The position numbers and the translations under genes were made by a program. This document shows, piece by piece, positions 52,484 to 61,041 of a stretch of DNA of 64,000 bases. The stretch covers positions 62,001 through 126,000 of the forward strand of contig CAKULD010000007.1 in NCBI GenBank assembly GCA_934667065.1, written 5' to 3'. The notes under the pieces were generated by a model, which saw only the letters and a program-made list of their open reading frames with translations, was not told the origin of the DNA and did not search any database. Numbering within the stretch: the first letter of the stretch is position 1; the number at the start of each line of letters is the position of its first letter. Source of the DNA: an uncultured Collinsella sp. (GTDB lineage Bacteria; Actinomycetota; Coriobacteriia; Coriobacteriales; Coriobacteriaceae).

Positions 52484-54299
52484 GTGCCTCGCCTCCTTCC
52501 TGGGTCTGGGCTTGCGATGCAGATGCCTCGGTGCCGGCTGCAGCGGTCTCGCCCGCATCTTCGCCCTCGGCAGACATCTTGTTTTGCGAGGTAAAGGTCT
52601 CGCGGTAGATCTCGCTCGTCTTGAGCAGCTCGTCATGGTTGCCGATCTGCGCGATACGGCCGCCCTCCATGACGATGATGCGGTCTGCGTCCTGCACGGA
52701 GCTGATGCGCTGGGCGATGATGAGCTTGGTCGTGTTGGGCAGATAGCTTGCCAGCCCCGCGCGGATCTTGGCGTCGGTCTTGGTGTCGACGGCGCTCGTG
52801 GAGTCGTCCAGGATCAAGATCTTGGGGCGACGCAGCAGGGCACGCGCGATGCACAGGCGCTGCTTCTGGCCGCCGGAGACGTTGGAGCCGCCCTGCTCGA
52901 TCCAAGTGTCGTAGCCCTTGGGGAAGCCGTCGACAAACTCGTCGGCGCAGGCCAGATGTGCGGCCTCGCGGACTTCCTCATCGGTGGCGTTGGGGTCGCC
53001 CCAGCGCAGGTTCTCGGCGATGGTGCCGCTAAACAGCACGTTTTTCTGCAGCACCATGGCTACCTGGTGGCGCAGCGCGTCCAAATCGTAATTGCGTACG
53101 TCCACGCCGCCGACGCGCACGGTGCCCTCGGTGACATCGTATAGGCGGGCGATGAGGTTGACGAGCGTGGACTTGGCCGAGCCGGTGCCGCCGATGATGC
53201 CGATGGTTTCGCCGCTCTTAATATGCAGGTCGACGTCATCGAGCGCCTGGCGGCGGGCATGCTCGGAATACTTAAAGCTCACGTGATCGAAGTCGATGGA
53301 GCCGTCGGCAACCTCGTGCACGGGCTCGGTCGGGTTGGCGATCGTGGGCTCGGCGGCCAGCACCTCGGTAATGCGGTGCGCCGACTCGTCTGCCATGGTT
53401 ACCATGACAAAGATCATCGACAGCTGCATTAGGCTCATCAGAATCTGGAAGCCGTAGGTAAAGATGGAGGAGAGCTGGCCCACGTCGAACAGGGTGCCCT
53501 GGCTCGTGATGATGAGCTCGGAACCCAGGTAGATGATGACGACGAACGCGCCGTTGACGCAAATGTTCATCATGGGGTTGTTGAAGGCGAGCAGCTTCTC
53601 GGCGCGGGTGAAGTCCATCTGGACGTCGCGCGCGGCGGTGGCGAACTTCTCCTTCTCGTAGTCCTGGCGCACGTAACTCTTGACCACGCGCATGCCGGTG
53701 ACGTTTTCCTCAACGGATTCGTTGAGCGCGTCGTACTTGTGGAAGACGCGCGAGAAGATGGGGCGCACCTTAAAGATGATAAAGAACAGTCCAAAGCCCA
53801 GCAGCGGAATGATGACCAGGTAGACCATGGCGACGCTGCCGCCCATGATAAACGCCATGGTAAAGGCGAAGATCAAGACAAGCGGCGCGCGCACGGCGAT
53901 ACGGATAATCATCATAAAGGCCTGCTGAACGTTGTTGATGTCGGTGGTCAGGCGCGTGACGAGCGATGAGCTCGAGAACTCATCGATGTTGGCAAAGCTG
54001 AACGTCTGGATCTTGTAGAACAGGTCGTGACGCAGGTTCTTGGCGAAGCCGCAGCTGGCATGGCTGCAGGTGATGCCCGCGGCGGCGCCAAAGGCGAGTG
54101 ACGTCAGCGCGATGAGTACGAGAAGGCCGGCGGTGGGCAGCATCTCGGTAACGGCGGTGCCGTCCTTGATGGCGTCGATCATGTCGGCGGTGATAAACGG
54201 GATCATCATCTGGCAGATTACCTCGCCAAGCACCAGCAGCGGCGTGGCGATCGTGACCTTCATGTAATCGCGGATGCTGCCCATGAGAGTTTTAATCAT
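52476..54299 (-). CDS. ABC exporter half-transporter, degenerate-site subunit (MarR operon)
   Basis: 607 residues; its ATG overlaps the MarR stop by 8 bp. Membrane domain ~1-310, then Walker A IGGTGSAKST (third glycine of GxxGxGK replaced by Ala), signature VSGGQKQR and Walker B ILILDDSTSAVD with Asp instead of Glu. This is the non-hydrolysing site of a heterodimer. The C-terminal ~45 residues are Glu/Ala-rich. Together with the next gene it forms one exporter under MarR control. Confidence 0.9.
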   Translation of the reverse strand: MIKTLMGSIRDYMKVTIATPLLVLGEVICQMMIPFITADMIDAIKDGTAVTEMLPTAGLLVLIALTSLAFGAAAGITCSHASCGFAKNLRHDLFYKIQTFSFANIDEFSSSSLVTRLTTDINNVQQAFMMIIRIAVRAPLVLIFAFTMAFIMGGSVAMVYLVIIPLLGFGLFFIIFKVRPIFSRVFHKYDALNESVEENVTGMRVVKSYVRQDYEKEKFATAARDVQMDFTRAEKLLAFNNPMMNICVNGAFVVIIYLGSELIITSQGTLFDVGQLSSIFTYGFQILMSLMQLSMIFVMVTMADESAHRITEVLAAEPTIANPTEPVHEVADGSIDFDHVSFKYSEHARRQALDDVDLHIKSGETIGIIGGTGSAKSTLVNLIARLYDVTEGTVRVGGVDVRNYDLDALRHQVAMVLQKNVLFSGTIAENLRWGDPNATDEEVREAAHLACADEFVDGFPKGYDTWIEQGGSNVSGGQKQRLCIARALLRRPKILILDDSTSAVDTKTDAKIRAGLASYLPNTTKLIIAQRISSVQDADRIIVMEGGRIAQIGNHDELLKTSEIYRETFTSQNKMSAEGEDAGETAAAGTEASASQAQTQEGGEAHE

Positions 54300-54798
54300 C
54301 CAGTTCCTCCCAGGTTACGCGGATTTTCTCAAGCATTTCGGCGAGCTGTTCGCGCTCGTCGTGAGTGAGGGCACTAAAGGCCTGCTCCCTAAAGCGGATG
54401 CGGGCGGCCTGGTCGATGCGGGCCTTCTCCCAGCCGACTTCGGTCAGGCGAATGGTGAGCTGCCGGCGATCTTTTGGATTGCGGCTGCGCTCGATGATGC
54501 CGGCGCACTCGAGCTTGGACAAGATCTCGGAAAGCGACCCCGGCTTGAGGTCGAAGTGCATGCCGAGTTCCTGCTGCGACATTTCGCCGTTTTCCTGCTT
54601 GGCGAGCAAGCAGACGATGGGCGCCTTGCCGGACACGCCGCCGCCGTGAAAGTGCATGTAGTGGCCACAAAAGCCGAGGCCGCTCAGGATGCGCTTGGCG
54701 AGCTTGTCTTCGGCGCTGACCGCTTCGGGCATGTCTGCCGGTTGCAACGGATCGCCGCCGGGCTCGTGCGGGCGAAGGTTAAGGGGTTCATCGCACAT
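54292..54798 (-). CDS. MarR-family repressor of the ABC exporter operon
   Basis: 168 residues. The winged HTH is seen as KAPIVCLLAKQENGEMSQQE LGMHFDLKPGSLSEILSKLE CAGIIERSRNPKDRRQLTIR. The N-terminal ~50 residues (a His-rich GHYMHFHGGGV follows) are longer than in MarR itself and may sense a ligand or metal. It is first in a three-gene operon with 8-bp overlaps and has a 9-bp inverted repeat in its promoter, the usual autorepression layout for multidrug exporters. Confidence 0.88.
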   Translation of the reverse strand: MCDEPLNLRPHEPGGDPLQPADMPEAVSAEDKLAKRILSGLGFCGHYMHFHGGGVSGKAPIVCLLAKQENGEMSQQELGMHFDLKPGSLSEILSKLECAGIIERSRNPKDRRQLTIRLTEVGWEKARIDQAARIRFREQAFSALTHDEREQLAEMLEKIRVTWEELDD

Positions 54799-54819
54799 GA
54801 ATTCGTATCGCTCCTCTCT

Positions 54820-54855
54820 TTAGTTAGGTAGATGAATTGTTTTGTGCCTAACTAA
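54820..54855 (-). promoter_or_regulatory. Putative MarR operator
   Basis: TTAGTTAGG (54820-54828) and CCTAACTAA (54847-54855), perfect 9-bp arms spaced by 18 bp, 21 bp upstream of the MarR start. TAGTTAGG-type sites are common for MarR and LmrR regulators. The spacer is A+T-rich and includes a possible -10. Confidence 0.65.
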
Positions 54856-54897
54856 TCTAGGAGTGCCACACGAGAATGTCAAGGTACCAAAGTAATA

Positions 54898-54925
54898 GTT
54901 GCGCGGTTTTTCCAAACCGCGCAAC
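54898..54925. terminator. Perfect hairpin, possible terminator
   Basis: GTTGCGCGGTTT, TTCC, AAACCGCGCAAC: 12-bp arms between divergent operons. There is no gene ending here on either strand, so its purpose is unclear; it may belong to the repeat that follows. Confidence 0.5.
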
Positions 54926-54935
54926 CGGCCTGGTT

Positions 54936-54982
54936 GGCACTTGGGGACGTTCCTTTTCTGCCGGCACCTAGGGACACTCCTT
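54936..54982. repeat. Direct repeat GGCACYTRGGGACRYTCCTT
   Basis: Two 20-bp units, GGCACTTGGGGACGTTCCTT (54936-54955) and GGCACCTAGGGACACTCCTT (54963-54982), differ at four positions. They lie 100 bp upstream of the pyridoxal kinase gene. They may be regulatory or part of a dispersed intergenic repeat. Confidence 0.55.
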
Positions 54983-55082
54983 GTCGAGGCTTTGGTGCAA
55001 GCTTCCGTCCGCAGCGTCCCCTGCGCTACACTTAGTCGCACTGTGGCGCCGCCGCGCCATGCCCGACCCGAGGGGGACTCTT

Positions 55083-55907
55083 ATGAAGAACACTCAGCTG
55101 CTGCTGATCAACGATATGTGCGGCTACGGCAAGGTCGCGCTTTCCGCCATGCTACCGGTGCTGTCGCACATGGGCTACCGTATCCACAACCTGCCGACGG
55201 CGCTGGTGTCCGATACACTCAACTACCCCAAGTTCTACATCCACGACACCACCGAGTACGTACGCCAGAGCCTCGCTATCTGGGAGGAGCTCGGTTTTGA
55301 GTTCGACGCCATCTCAACCGGCTTCATCGTGACCGAGGACGAGACGCGCATCATCTCGGACTTCTGCCACCGTCGCGCGCAAAAGGGCACCAAGGTGTTC
55401 GTCGACCCCATCATGGGCGATAACGGCAAACTCTATGCCGGTGTGCCCGAGTCCACGATCGGTCTCATGAGGCACCTGCTCGAGTGCGCCGACTACGCGG
55501 TTCCCAACTACACCGAGGCCTGTCTGCTCACCGATACACCTATTGCAGAGCAAATCACGCCCGACGAAGCCCGCGTCCTTGTGGACGCCATGCGCGCGCT
55601 GGGCGCCAAGTCGGTGATCATTACGAGCGCTGTGGTAGATGGTGCGAATGCGGTCATCGGTTACGACCATGTGGCAGGGGAGTACTTTACGATTCCCTTC
55701 GATCTGATCCCAGTCTACTTCCCGGGCACGGGCGATACATTCTCGGCGGTGCTCGTCGGTCGCGTGATGGCGGGCTGGAGCCTGCAGTGTGCGACATCCG
55801 ACGCCATGCGCGTGGTGGCCGAGCTTATCGAGCGCAATGCCGACCAGGAGGACAAGTCTGCCGGCCTGCCCATCGAGGCCTGCCTGGATGTGATCGACCA
55901 TGAGTAA
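55083..55907 (+). CDS. Pyridoxal/pyridoxamine kinase (PfkB superfamily)
   Basis: 274 residues from ATG 55083. The start LLLINDMCGYGKVALSAMLP VLSHMGYRI is the pyridoxal kinase substrate lobe. FVDPIMGDNGKLYAGVPE and VPNYTEACLLTDTP are conserved, and the ribokinase-type active site is YFPGTGDTFSAVLVG with the catalytic Asp in GTGD. Product: pyridoxal 5'-phosphate by the salvage route. Its end overlaps the next gene by 8 bp. Confidence 0.88.
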   Translation: MKNTQLLLINDMCGYGKVALSAMLPVLSHMGYRIHNLPTALVSDTLNYPKFYIHDTTEYVRQSLAIWEELGFEFDAISTGFIVTEDETRIISDFCHRRAQKGTKVFVDPIMGDNGKLYAGVPESTIGLMRHLLECADYAVPNYTEACLLTDTPIAEQITPDEARVLVDAMRALGAKSVIITSAVVDGANAVIGYDHVAGEYFTIPFDLIPVYFPGTGDTFSAVLVGRVMAGWSLQCATSDAMRVVAELIERNADQEDKSAGLPIEACLDVIDHE

Positions 55908-56229
55908 CGCCGGCGAGAGCAGCGCCGAGCCCGCGGGCGAAGGTAAGCCGCTCGGCGTGTCACGCGGCAAGCGCCCGCGAATCCGCATTAGCTGCGTGGA
56001 CCAGCTGGGCGCATGCCGCTGCCATCACGGTCACAAGCCGGGCGATGTGTTCGACTTCGACCGCGACCGCGGCAAGATGTGTGCCATGGCCTGCCATGTG
56101 GGCTTTCCCTATATCGACATCCTGCGCTACGGAGGCACCGTGCCCGGCAACGAGCCCGGCACGGCAAAGTTCTGCTGTCCCGAGGTCGACACGTTGAACG
56201 TCTGGCTCGCCGAGATCGTCAACGAGTAA
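55900..56229 (+). CDS. TIGR04076-family cysteine-rich protein
   Basis: 109 residues. Cysteines at CVDQLGACRCHHGHKPGDVF, GKMCAMACHVGFPYI and FCCPEV, with the block FPYIDILRYGG, match the small TIGR04076 family, whose function is unknown. The cysteine and histidine spacing suggests metal or Fe-S binding. Translationally coupled to the pyridoxal kinase. An ~18-residue acidic N-terminal tail precedes the conserved part. Confidence 0.75.
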   Translation: MSNAGESSAEPAGEGKPLGVSRGKRPRIRISCVDQLGACRCHHGHKPGDVFDFDRDRGKMCAMACHVGFPYIDILRYGGTVPGNEPGTAKFCCPEVDTLNVWLAEIVNE

Positions 56230-56353
56230 TCGAGCGAGGATTTTCTCCCACCGAGATAATGAGCGTGGATTTTCTCCCGTTTTGAGCGCCGTTTCGCGCT
56301 CAAAGCGGGAGATTATCCACGCTCGATTTGTATGCGGGAGAAAATCCACGCTC
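56230..56353. repeat. Nested palindromic repeat (two direct plus two inverted copies)
   Basis: Four related 19-bp units: GAGCGAGGATTTTCTCCCA (56232-56250), GAGCGTGGATTTTCTCCCG (56261-56279), CGGGAGATTATCCACGCTC (56306-56324) and CGGGAGAAAATCCACGCTC (56335-56353). The last two are inverted relative to the first two, and the centre is a hairpin TTTGAGCGC/GCGCTCAAA. It lies immediately at the TIGR04076 stop and could terminate both convergent genes, but it is far more elaborate than a terminator. Confidence 0.75.
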
Positions 56354-56398
56354 GTCTTATGCCGATGGCGTGGCTCGTGAGTCCGCGCGTCCGTGCGC

Positions 56399-56845
56399 TT
56401 ACAGCTGCTCGAGCATAGCGGTGCAACCGGCGAGCACGTCGCGGTAGGTGGCATCGAAATTACCGGTGTACCAGGGGTCGGCCACGTCGCCGGGGCGCTC
56501 GGTCCAATCGAGCAGGCGCGAGATCTTGCCATCGGGGTCGTCGCCAAAGATGCGACGCAGGCCACGCGCGTTCTCAGCATCCATATAGACAATGTGATCC
56601 CAGTTGCCATACTCTGCGCGACGCACCTGGCGGGCACGGTGCGCAACGACGGGAATCCCGACTTCGCGCAGCTTGGCAACGGTGCCATGGTGCGGCGGGT
56701 TGCCGATCTCCTCGGTCGACGTCGCAGCAGAATCAATGACGAACTCCGCCTCGCGCCCAGCACGGCGCACCAGCTCGGTAAACACCGACTCAGCCATCGT
56801 CGAGCGACAGATGTTCCCATAACAGATAAACAGTACGCGTTGCAT
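56399..56845 (-). CDS. Low-molecular-weight protein tyrosine phosphatase
   Basis: 148 residues from ATG 56845 (MQRVLFICYGNICRSTMAES). The P-loop Cys8-X5-Arg14-Ser is complete, and the general-acid Asp is in DPWYTGNF (~125). It dephosphorylates tyrosine or arginine phosphate or small phospho-esters in the cytoplasm; in actinobacteria it often acts with capsule or signalling kinases, none of which is nearby. Single gene, upstream of the RpiR gene's 3' end. Confidence 0.9.
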   Translation of the reverse strand: MQRVLFICYGNICRSTMAESVFTELVRRAGREAEFVIDSAATSTEEIGNPPHHGTVAKLREVGIPVVAHRARQVRRAEYGNWDHIVYMDAENARGLRRIFGDDPDGKISRLLDWTERPGDVADPWYTGNFDATYRDVLAGCTAMLEQL

Positions 56846-56905
56846 AGGACGATACCTTTCATATAGAAGGCTGCTAAAAAGTCGAGGCCGGGCGCATGCC
56901 AAGTT

Positions 56906-57655
56906 CTATTTCTTGGCCAGTTTGAAATAGCGCTCAAATATCAATTCAAACACGTAATAAAACATCAGGCGACTGTCGAGATCCATGCTGCCCAGTCGGA
57001 TTTCCTTTTGCACGGTGTAGATGGGGAAGTCGGCCAGCTTGGACAGCGAGTTGCGCGAAAAGCCGGTGAGCGTGACCACCTTGCAACCACGTGTCTTTGC
57101 TATTGAGGTGGCATCGATTGATACCTGCGTTTCACCGCTGACTGAAACGCTAAAGACAAGATCATTTTTGCCGAGCAATTCTGCGTAGTGCCTCATGACA
57201 TGGCGTTCACTGAGCGTATCGGTGTTCTTGCCCATTATTTTGAGCTTTTCGGCCATCTCGAGGCACGGGTATTTCGAAAAGCCCGAGCAGAAGAACACGA
57301 TATGCGAGGCGTCCTGGATAAGACTCACAACCGAATCGATGACCCGGTCGTTAAGTAAGTCTTTGGTCTGTACGAGCTGGGTGTCGAGCGGAAGTGCCTC
57401 GATAGTGAATCGATTGCGGTCAAGTGAGGCAGAATACGATCGCTTGAGCTCTGTGAACCCCGAGAAGCCAAGTTTATGAGCAAGCCTGACAATTGTATTG
57501 GGAGCGACGAAGAACCGCTCGGCAACGCTCTTAAGCGTAGCGTCGTCAACATCATCACGCAGCTCGATGATGTAGCGCATGATCTCGCTTTCGAGATCGT
57601 TGAGCTTGCTCTCGCCAGCTCGCACATGATCATAAAAAGATTCTTGATCTTTCAT
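56906..57655 (-). CDS. RpiR-family regulator of the alpha-glucoside locus
   Basis: 249 residues from ATG 57655 (MKDQESFYDHVRAGESKLND). The N-terminal HTH is DDATLKSVAERFFVAPNTIV RLAHKLGFSGFTELKRSYSA. The C-terminal SIS sugar-phosphate isomerase-like domain runs ~95-235 (IVFFCSGFSKYPCLEMAEKL, VFSVSVSGETQVSIDATSIA). Divergent from GH4-EIICB, matching the GlvR position in Bacillus glvARC. The effector is probably a phosphorylated disaccharide or glucose 6-phosphate. Confidence 0.87.
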   Translation of the reverse strand: MKDQESFYDHVRAGESKLNDLESEIMRYIIELRDDVDDATLKSVAERFFVAPNTIVRLAHKLGFSGFTELKRSYSASLDRNRFTIEALPLDTQLVQTKDLLNDRVIDSVVSLIQDASHIVFFCSGFSKYPCLEMAEKLKIMGKNTDTLSERHVMRHYAELLGKNDLVFSVSVSGETQVSIDATSIAKTRGCKVVTLTGFSRNSLSKLADFPIYTVQKEIRLGSMDLDSRLMFYYVFELIFERYFKLAKK

Positions 57656-57953
57656 AAGATGTTTCAGCCCCTCACACCTCGCCGTACATATGGTACCGCT
57701 TTGTGTAGCCAGGTGAGAAATCGGCAACCGGCCAAGATTGCCTATTGCTCCTGAACTGGGCAAACGTGCGTGTCTGTCTACACATATCTGTGTTGTGAGC
57801 GAAATCATGTGTCCCCGTTTCGTATTGGCCAACACGGGGGTTCGCAAATGACCTCGTGTCGCAAAATAGCAATCGAAACGAAGCAAGCCGGGGGCAACCG
57901 CGGAGCCCAAGGTCTTCGAGAACACCGATCAGCCAACCCTGGAGGGACGGAAC
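57656..57953. promoter_or_regulatory. Divergent promoter region, RpiR gene and GH4-EIICB operon
   Basis: 298 bp. Small dyads that could bind RpiR are ACACA/TGTGT around TATC (57780-57793) and TTGGCCAA (near 57826). GGAGGG lies 9 bp before the GH4 start. Neither dyad is strong, and I see no other gene or RNA here. Confidence 0.4.
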
Positions 57954-59279
57954 ATGAAGGATAAGCTCAATATTGTGATCGTTGGCGGCGGCTCCACGTG
58001 GTGCCCTGGCATTCTTAAAGCCCTGACTAAGCACATGGACATTCTGCCGCTGAACCGCGTGATGCTCTATGACATCGATGCCGAGCGCCAGCGCCCGATC
58101 GGCGAGTTTGGCAAGATCCTCTTCGCCGAGGAGGAGCCCGGTGTGGAGTTTGGTTACACCACCGATAAGGACGAGGCATACACTGACGTCGACTTTGTGC
58201 TCTGCCAGATTCGTACCGGCGGCTACGAGATGCGTAGCAAGGACGAGAAGATTCCGCTGCATATGGGAATCATCGGCCAGGAAACGGTGGGCCCTGGCGG
58301 CATGGCTTACGGTATGCGCTCCATGCATGACATGGTTGAGATCGTCAACGACGTTCGCGCTCATAGCCCGGAGGCGTGGATTATCAACTACACCAACCCG
58401 GCTGCTATTGTGGCATATGGTCTCGAGCGCGTCCTGCCCGATGAGCATCGCGTTCTCAACATCTGCGATCAGCCCGTCAACCTCATGCGCTCTTACGGTC
58501 GCCTGCTCGGTCGCGATATGAGCAAGACCGAGCCCGTGTACTTTGGCCTCAATCACTTCGGTTGGTTCAAGCACATCTACGATGAAGAGGGCCATGACCT
58601 CGTGCCGCAGATTAAGGAGTACACGGAGAAGAACGGCTTCCTTCCTGCCGATGCCGAGCAGCGTGACCAGTCCTGGCTCGACACCTACGCCATGGTCAAG
58701 GACATGCTCGAGGACTTCCCCGACTATCTGCCCAACACCTATCTGCAGTACTACCTGTATCCCGAGTACAAGGTGGCGCATCTCGATCCCGATTACACCC
58801 GTTCCGACGAGGTCATCAACGGTCGTGAGAAGCGCGTGTTCGCCGAGTGCGAGCGCGTGGCGCAAGTCGGTACTGCCAAGGGGTCCTCGGTTGTGCAGAA
58901 CGATGCTCACGGCGATATGATTGTCGAAATCACTTCTGCCATCTACCGCAACACCAACAAGACCTTCATTGTCATCGTGCCCAACAACGGCATTATCGAA
59001 GGCATGCCCGATGACGCCATGGTCGAGGTCGCGGCAAGCGTGGGCGCCAATGGCCCGCAGCCCTATGCTGTCGGCAAGATCGGCACCTTCTATCGCGGCC
59101 TTATGGAGAACCAGTACGCCTATGAGCGCCTGACTGTTGAGGCTTGGATGGAGGGTTCCTACGAGAAGGCCCTGCAGGCACTCACGCTTAATCGTCTGGT
59201 CGGCGACGCAAAGAAGGCCCGCAAGGTGCTCGATAAGCTTATCGAGGCCAATAAGGACTACTGGCCGGAGCTTAAGTAG
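57954..59279 (+). CDS. glvA: GH4 6-phospho-alpha-glucosidase, GlvA-like
   Basis: 441 residues. NAD-binding start LNIVIVGGGSTWCPGILKAL; GIIGQETVGPGGMAYGMRSM; Mn2+ ligands Cys in NICDQPVNL (~172) and His in GLNHFGWFK (~201), at the positions reported for Bacillus GlvA; and the GlvA-like C-terminus ANKDYWPEL. GH4 enzymes cleave by NAD+-dependent oxidation-elimination. By similarity it hydrolyses maltose 6'-phosphate and related phosphorylated alpha-glucosides. It forms an operon with the EIICB gene, separated by a hairpin. Confidence 0.87.
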   Translation: MKDKLNIVIVGGGSTWCPGILKALTKHMDILPLNRVMLYDIDAERQRPIGEFGKILFAEEEPGVEFGYTTDKDEAYTDVDFVLCQIRTGGYEMRSKDEKIPLHMGIIGQETVGPGGMAYGMRSMHDMVEIVNDVRAHSPEAWIINYTNPAAIVAYGLERVLPDEHRVLNICDQPVNLMRSYGRLLGRDMSKTEPVYFGLNHFGWFKHIYDEEGHDLVPQIKEYTEKNGFLPADAEQRDQSWLDTYAMVKDMLEDFPDYLPNTYLQYYLYPEYKVAHLDPDYTRSDEVINGREKRVFAECERVAQVGTAKGSSVVQNDAHGDMIVEITSAIYRNTNKTFIVIVPNNGIIEGMPDDAMVEVAASVGANGPQPYAVGKIGTFYRGLMENQYAYERLTVEAWMEGSYEKALQALTLNRLVGDAKKARKVLDKLIEANKDYWPELK

Positions 59280-59308
59280 TCAGTTCTATAGCGCTTGATA
59301 ACTGTTAT

Positions 59309-59345
59309 GGGGCGTGTGGATCGTAGAGCTGCACGCCCCGTTTCT
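59309..59345 (+). other. Intercistronic hairpin between GH4 and EIICB
   Basis: GGGGCGTG (59309-59316) pairs with CACGCCCC (59332-59339), followed by GTTTCTTT. It may cause partial termination or stabilise the upstream message. The EIICB ribosome binding site (AGAGGGG) starts 8 bp later. Confidence 0.6.
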
Positions 59346-59361
59346 TTAAGAGGGGTATCCC

Positions 59362-60924
59362 ATGAACAAAGACGAGCTGCTGGCAAAGTTCCAGCGCCTG
59401 GGCAAGGTCCTCATGACGCCCGTCCTGATTCTGCCAATCGCCGGCATCCTTCAGGGCTTTGGAAATGCCTTTACCAGTCCCACCCTTACGGCAGCTGTTC
59501 CCTGGCTTGCTGCTCCTGGCTTTGCGATTTTCTTTTCGATTCTTAAGGCCGCAGCCGGCATCGTCATGAACAACATTCCGGTTATCTTCTCGATTTGTCT
59601 CGCCTATGGCTTCGCCAAGTCCGAGAAGGCTACCGCGGCGCTTTGTGGCTTTTTGGGCTACATGTGCATGAATTCCGTGATGGGCACGTTCCTTACGGCG
59701 ACTGGCGTTATCGATCCCGCGAATCTTACGACGGGCCAGAGCACGATCCTCGGTATCACCACGCTCGACACTGGCGTTATCGGCGGTCTTCTGGTGGGCG
59801 CAATCGTCGCATGGTTGCATAACCGTTACTACAAGATTGAGCTGCCTGCCGTGTTCTCCATCTTCAACGGTACGCGCTTTATCCCGGCGGTGACGTTGCT
59901 CTCATGCAGCATCCTCGCATTGGTCATGTCCTTTGTTTTCCCGTTTATTCAGAACGCTCTCGGTGCGCTGTCCGAGTTCATCAAGACTACGGGTGCCTTC
60001 GGTGCATTTGTCTACGGCGCCGGCGAGCGCATGCTTCTGCCTTTTGGCCTGCATCACTTTGTCTATTTGCCGTTCTTCTTCACGTCACTCGGTGGCGTCG
60101 AGACTATCGACGGCCAGACTGTTCAGGGCGCTATCAATATCTACAACGCGATCCTGGGCTCTCCCAGCACGCCGTTTAACATCGAGGTCAGCCGTTTTGT
60201 CATGAACGGCAAGGTCATCTTCGCCATGTTTGGCCTGCCCGGCGCTGCACTCGCCTTCTACAAGACGGCACTTCCCAAGAACAAGAAGAAGACCGCAGCG
60301 CTCATGATCGCCATTGTGGTGCCCTGCATCCTTTCCGGCATCACCGAGCCGCTCGAGTATTCCTTCCTGTTTATCGCGCCCATCCTCTATGTGTTCCACG
60401 CTCTCATGGCTGGTCTTGCCTATGCGCTGACCTATATCCTGCAGTTCAACGTGGCCGGCTCCGCGTCCTTCGGCGGCCCTCTCCTGTCGCTTATCTTTAA
60501 TGGCATCATGGGTGCCGCCAAGGGCTCTAACTGGCAGGTCATTCTGTTCCTTGGCCCCATCTATTTCGTGGTCTATTACTTTGTCTTCAAGTTCATCATT
60601 CTCAAGAAGGACTTGAAGACCCCCGGTCGTGAGGAAGAATCGGATGACGAAGCCGAGAAGGCTCCTCGTACGGTGATTAGCGACCTGATTCCCGCCATCG
60701 TTGAGGCAGTGGGCGGCGACAACAATATTAAGTCTGTCGAGGCCTGCTTCACCCGTCTGCGCATCCAGCTCAATGACTGTGACAAGGTGGTTGATGACGC
60801 CGAGTTTACCGAAAAGCTCGAAGCGCGTGGCATCGTGCATGTCAACGGCGGCGTGCAGATTGTCTACGGTAATATGGCTTCTAACTACGCAACCCAGATG
60901 CGTGAGCTGCTGGGTATGGAATGA
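59362..60924 (+). CDS. PTS EIICB component, maltose/alpha-glucoside type
   Basis: 520 residues in C-then-B order. EIIC (1-415): MTPVLILPIAGILQGFG start, GERMLLPFGLHHFVYLPFFF and GITEPLEYSFLFIAPILY. A linker DLKTPGREEESDDEAEKAP precedes EIIB (~440-520) with the phosphorylated Cys462 in VEACFTRLRIQLND. It resembles MalX/GlvC permeases, including the conserved LKTPGREE linker. No EIIA is attached. With GlvA it would import maltose-like alpha-glucosides as 6'-phosphates. Confidence 0.88.
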   Translation: MNKDELLAKFQRLGKVLMTPVLILPIAGILQGFGNAFTSPTLTAAVPWLAAPGFAIFFSILKAAAGIVMNNIPVIFSICLAYGFAKSEKATAALCGFLGYMCMNSVMGTFLTATGVIDPANLTTGQSTILGITTLDTGVIGGLLVGAIVAWLHNRYYKIELPAVFSIFNGTRFIPAVTLLSCSILALVMSFVFPFIQNALGALSEFIKTTGAFGAFVYGAGERMLLPFGLHHFVYLPFFFTSLGGVETIDGQTVQGAINIYNAILGSPSTPFNIEVSRFVMNGKVIFAMFGLPGAALAFYKTALPKNKKKTAALMIAIVVPCILSGITEPLEYSFLFIAPILYVFHALMAGLAYALTYILQFNVAGSASFGGPLLSLIFNGIMGAAKGSNWQVILFLGPIYFVVYYFVFKFIILKKDLKTPGREEESDDEAEKAPRTVISDLIPAIVEAVGGDNNIKSVEACFTRLRIQLNDCDKVVDDAEFTEKLEARGIVHVNGGVQIVYGNMASNYATQMRELLGME

Positions 60925-60960
60925 TTGGTTTTATCTTGGCATAGCGGCTCGGTATAGAGA

Positions 60961-60996
60961 GGCGGCGACAGAGATTGTGCTCTGTCGCCGCCTTTG
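60961..60996 (+). terminator. Terminator of the glv-like operon
   Basis: GGCGGCGACAGAG (60961-60973), ATTGTG, CTCTGTCGCCGCC (60980-60992), then TTTG: perfect 13-bp stem, 36 bp after the EIICB stop. Confidence 0.82.
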
Positions 60997-61041
60997 CATT
61001 CCGGAAGCGGATAGAATCACCCTGCGATCGTTTCGATGGGA

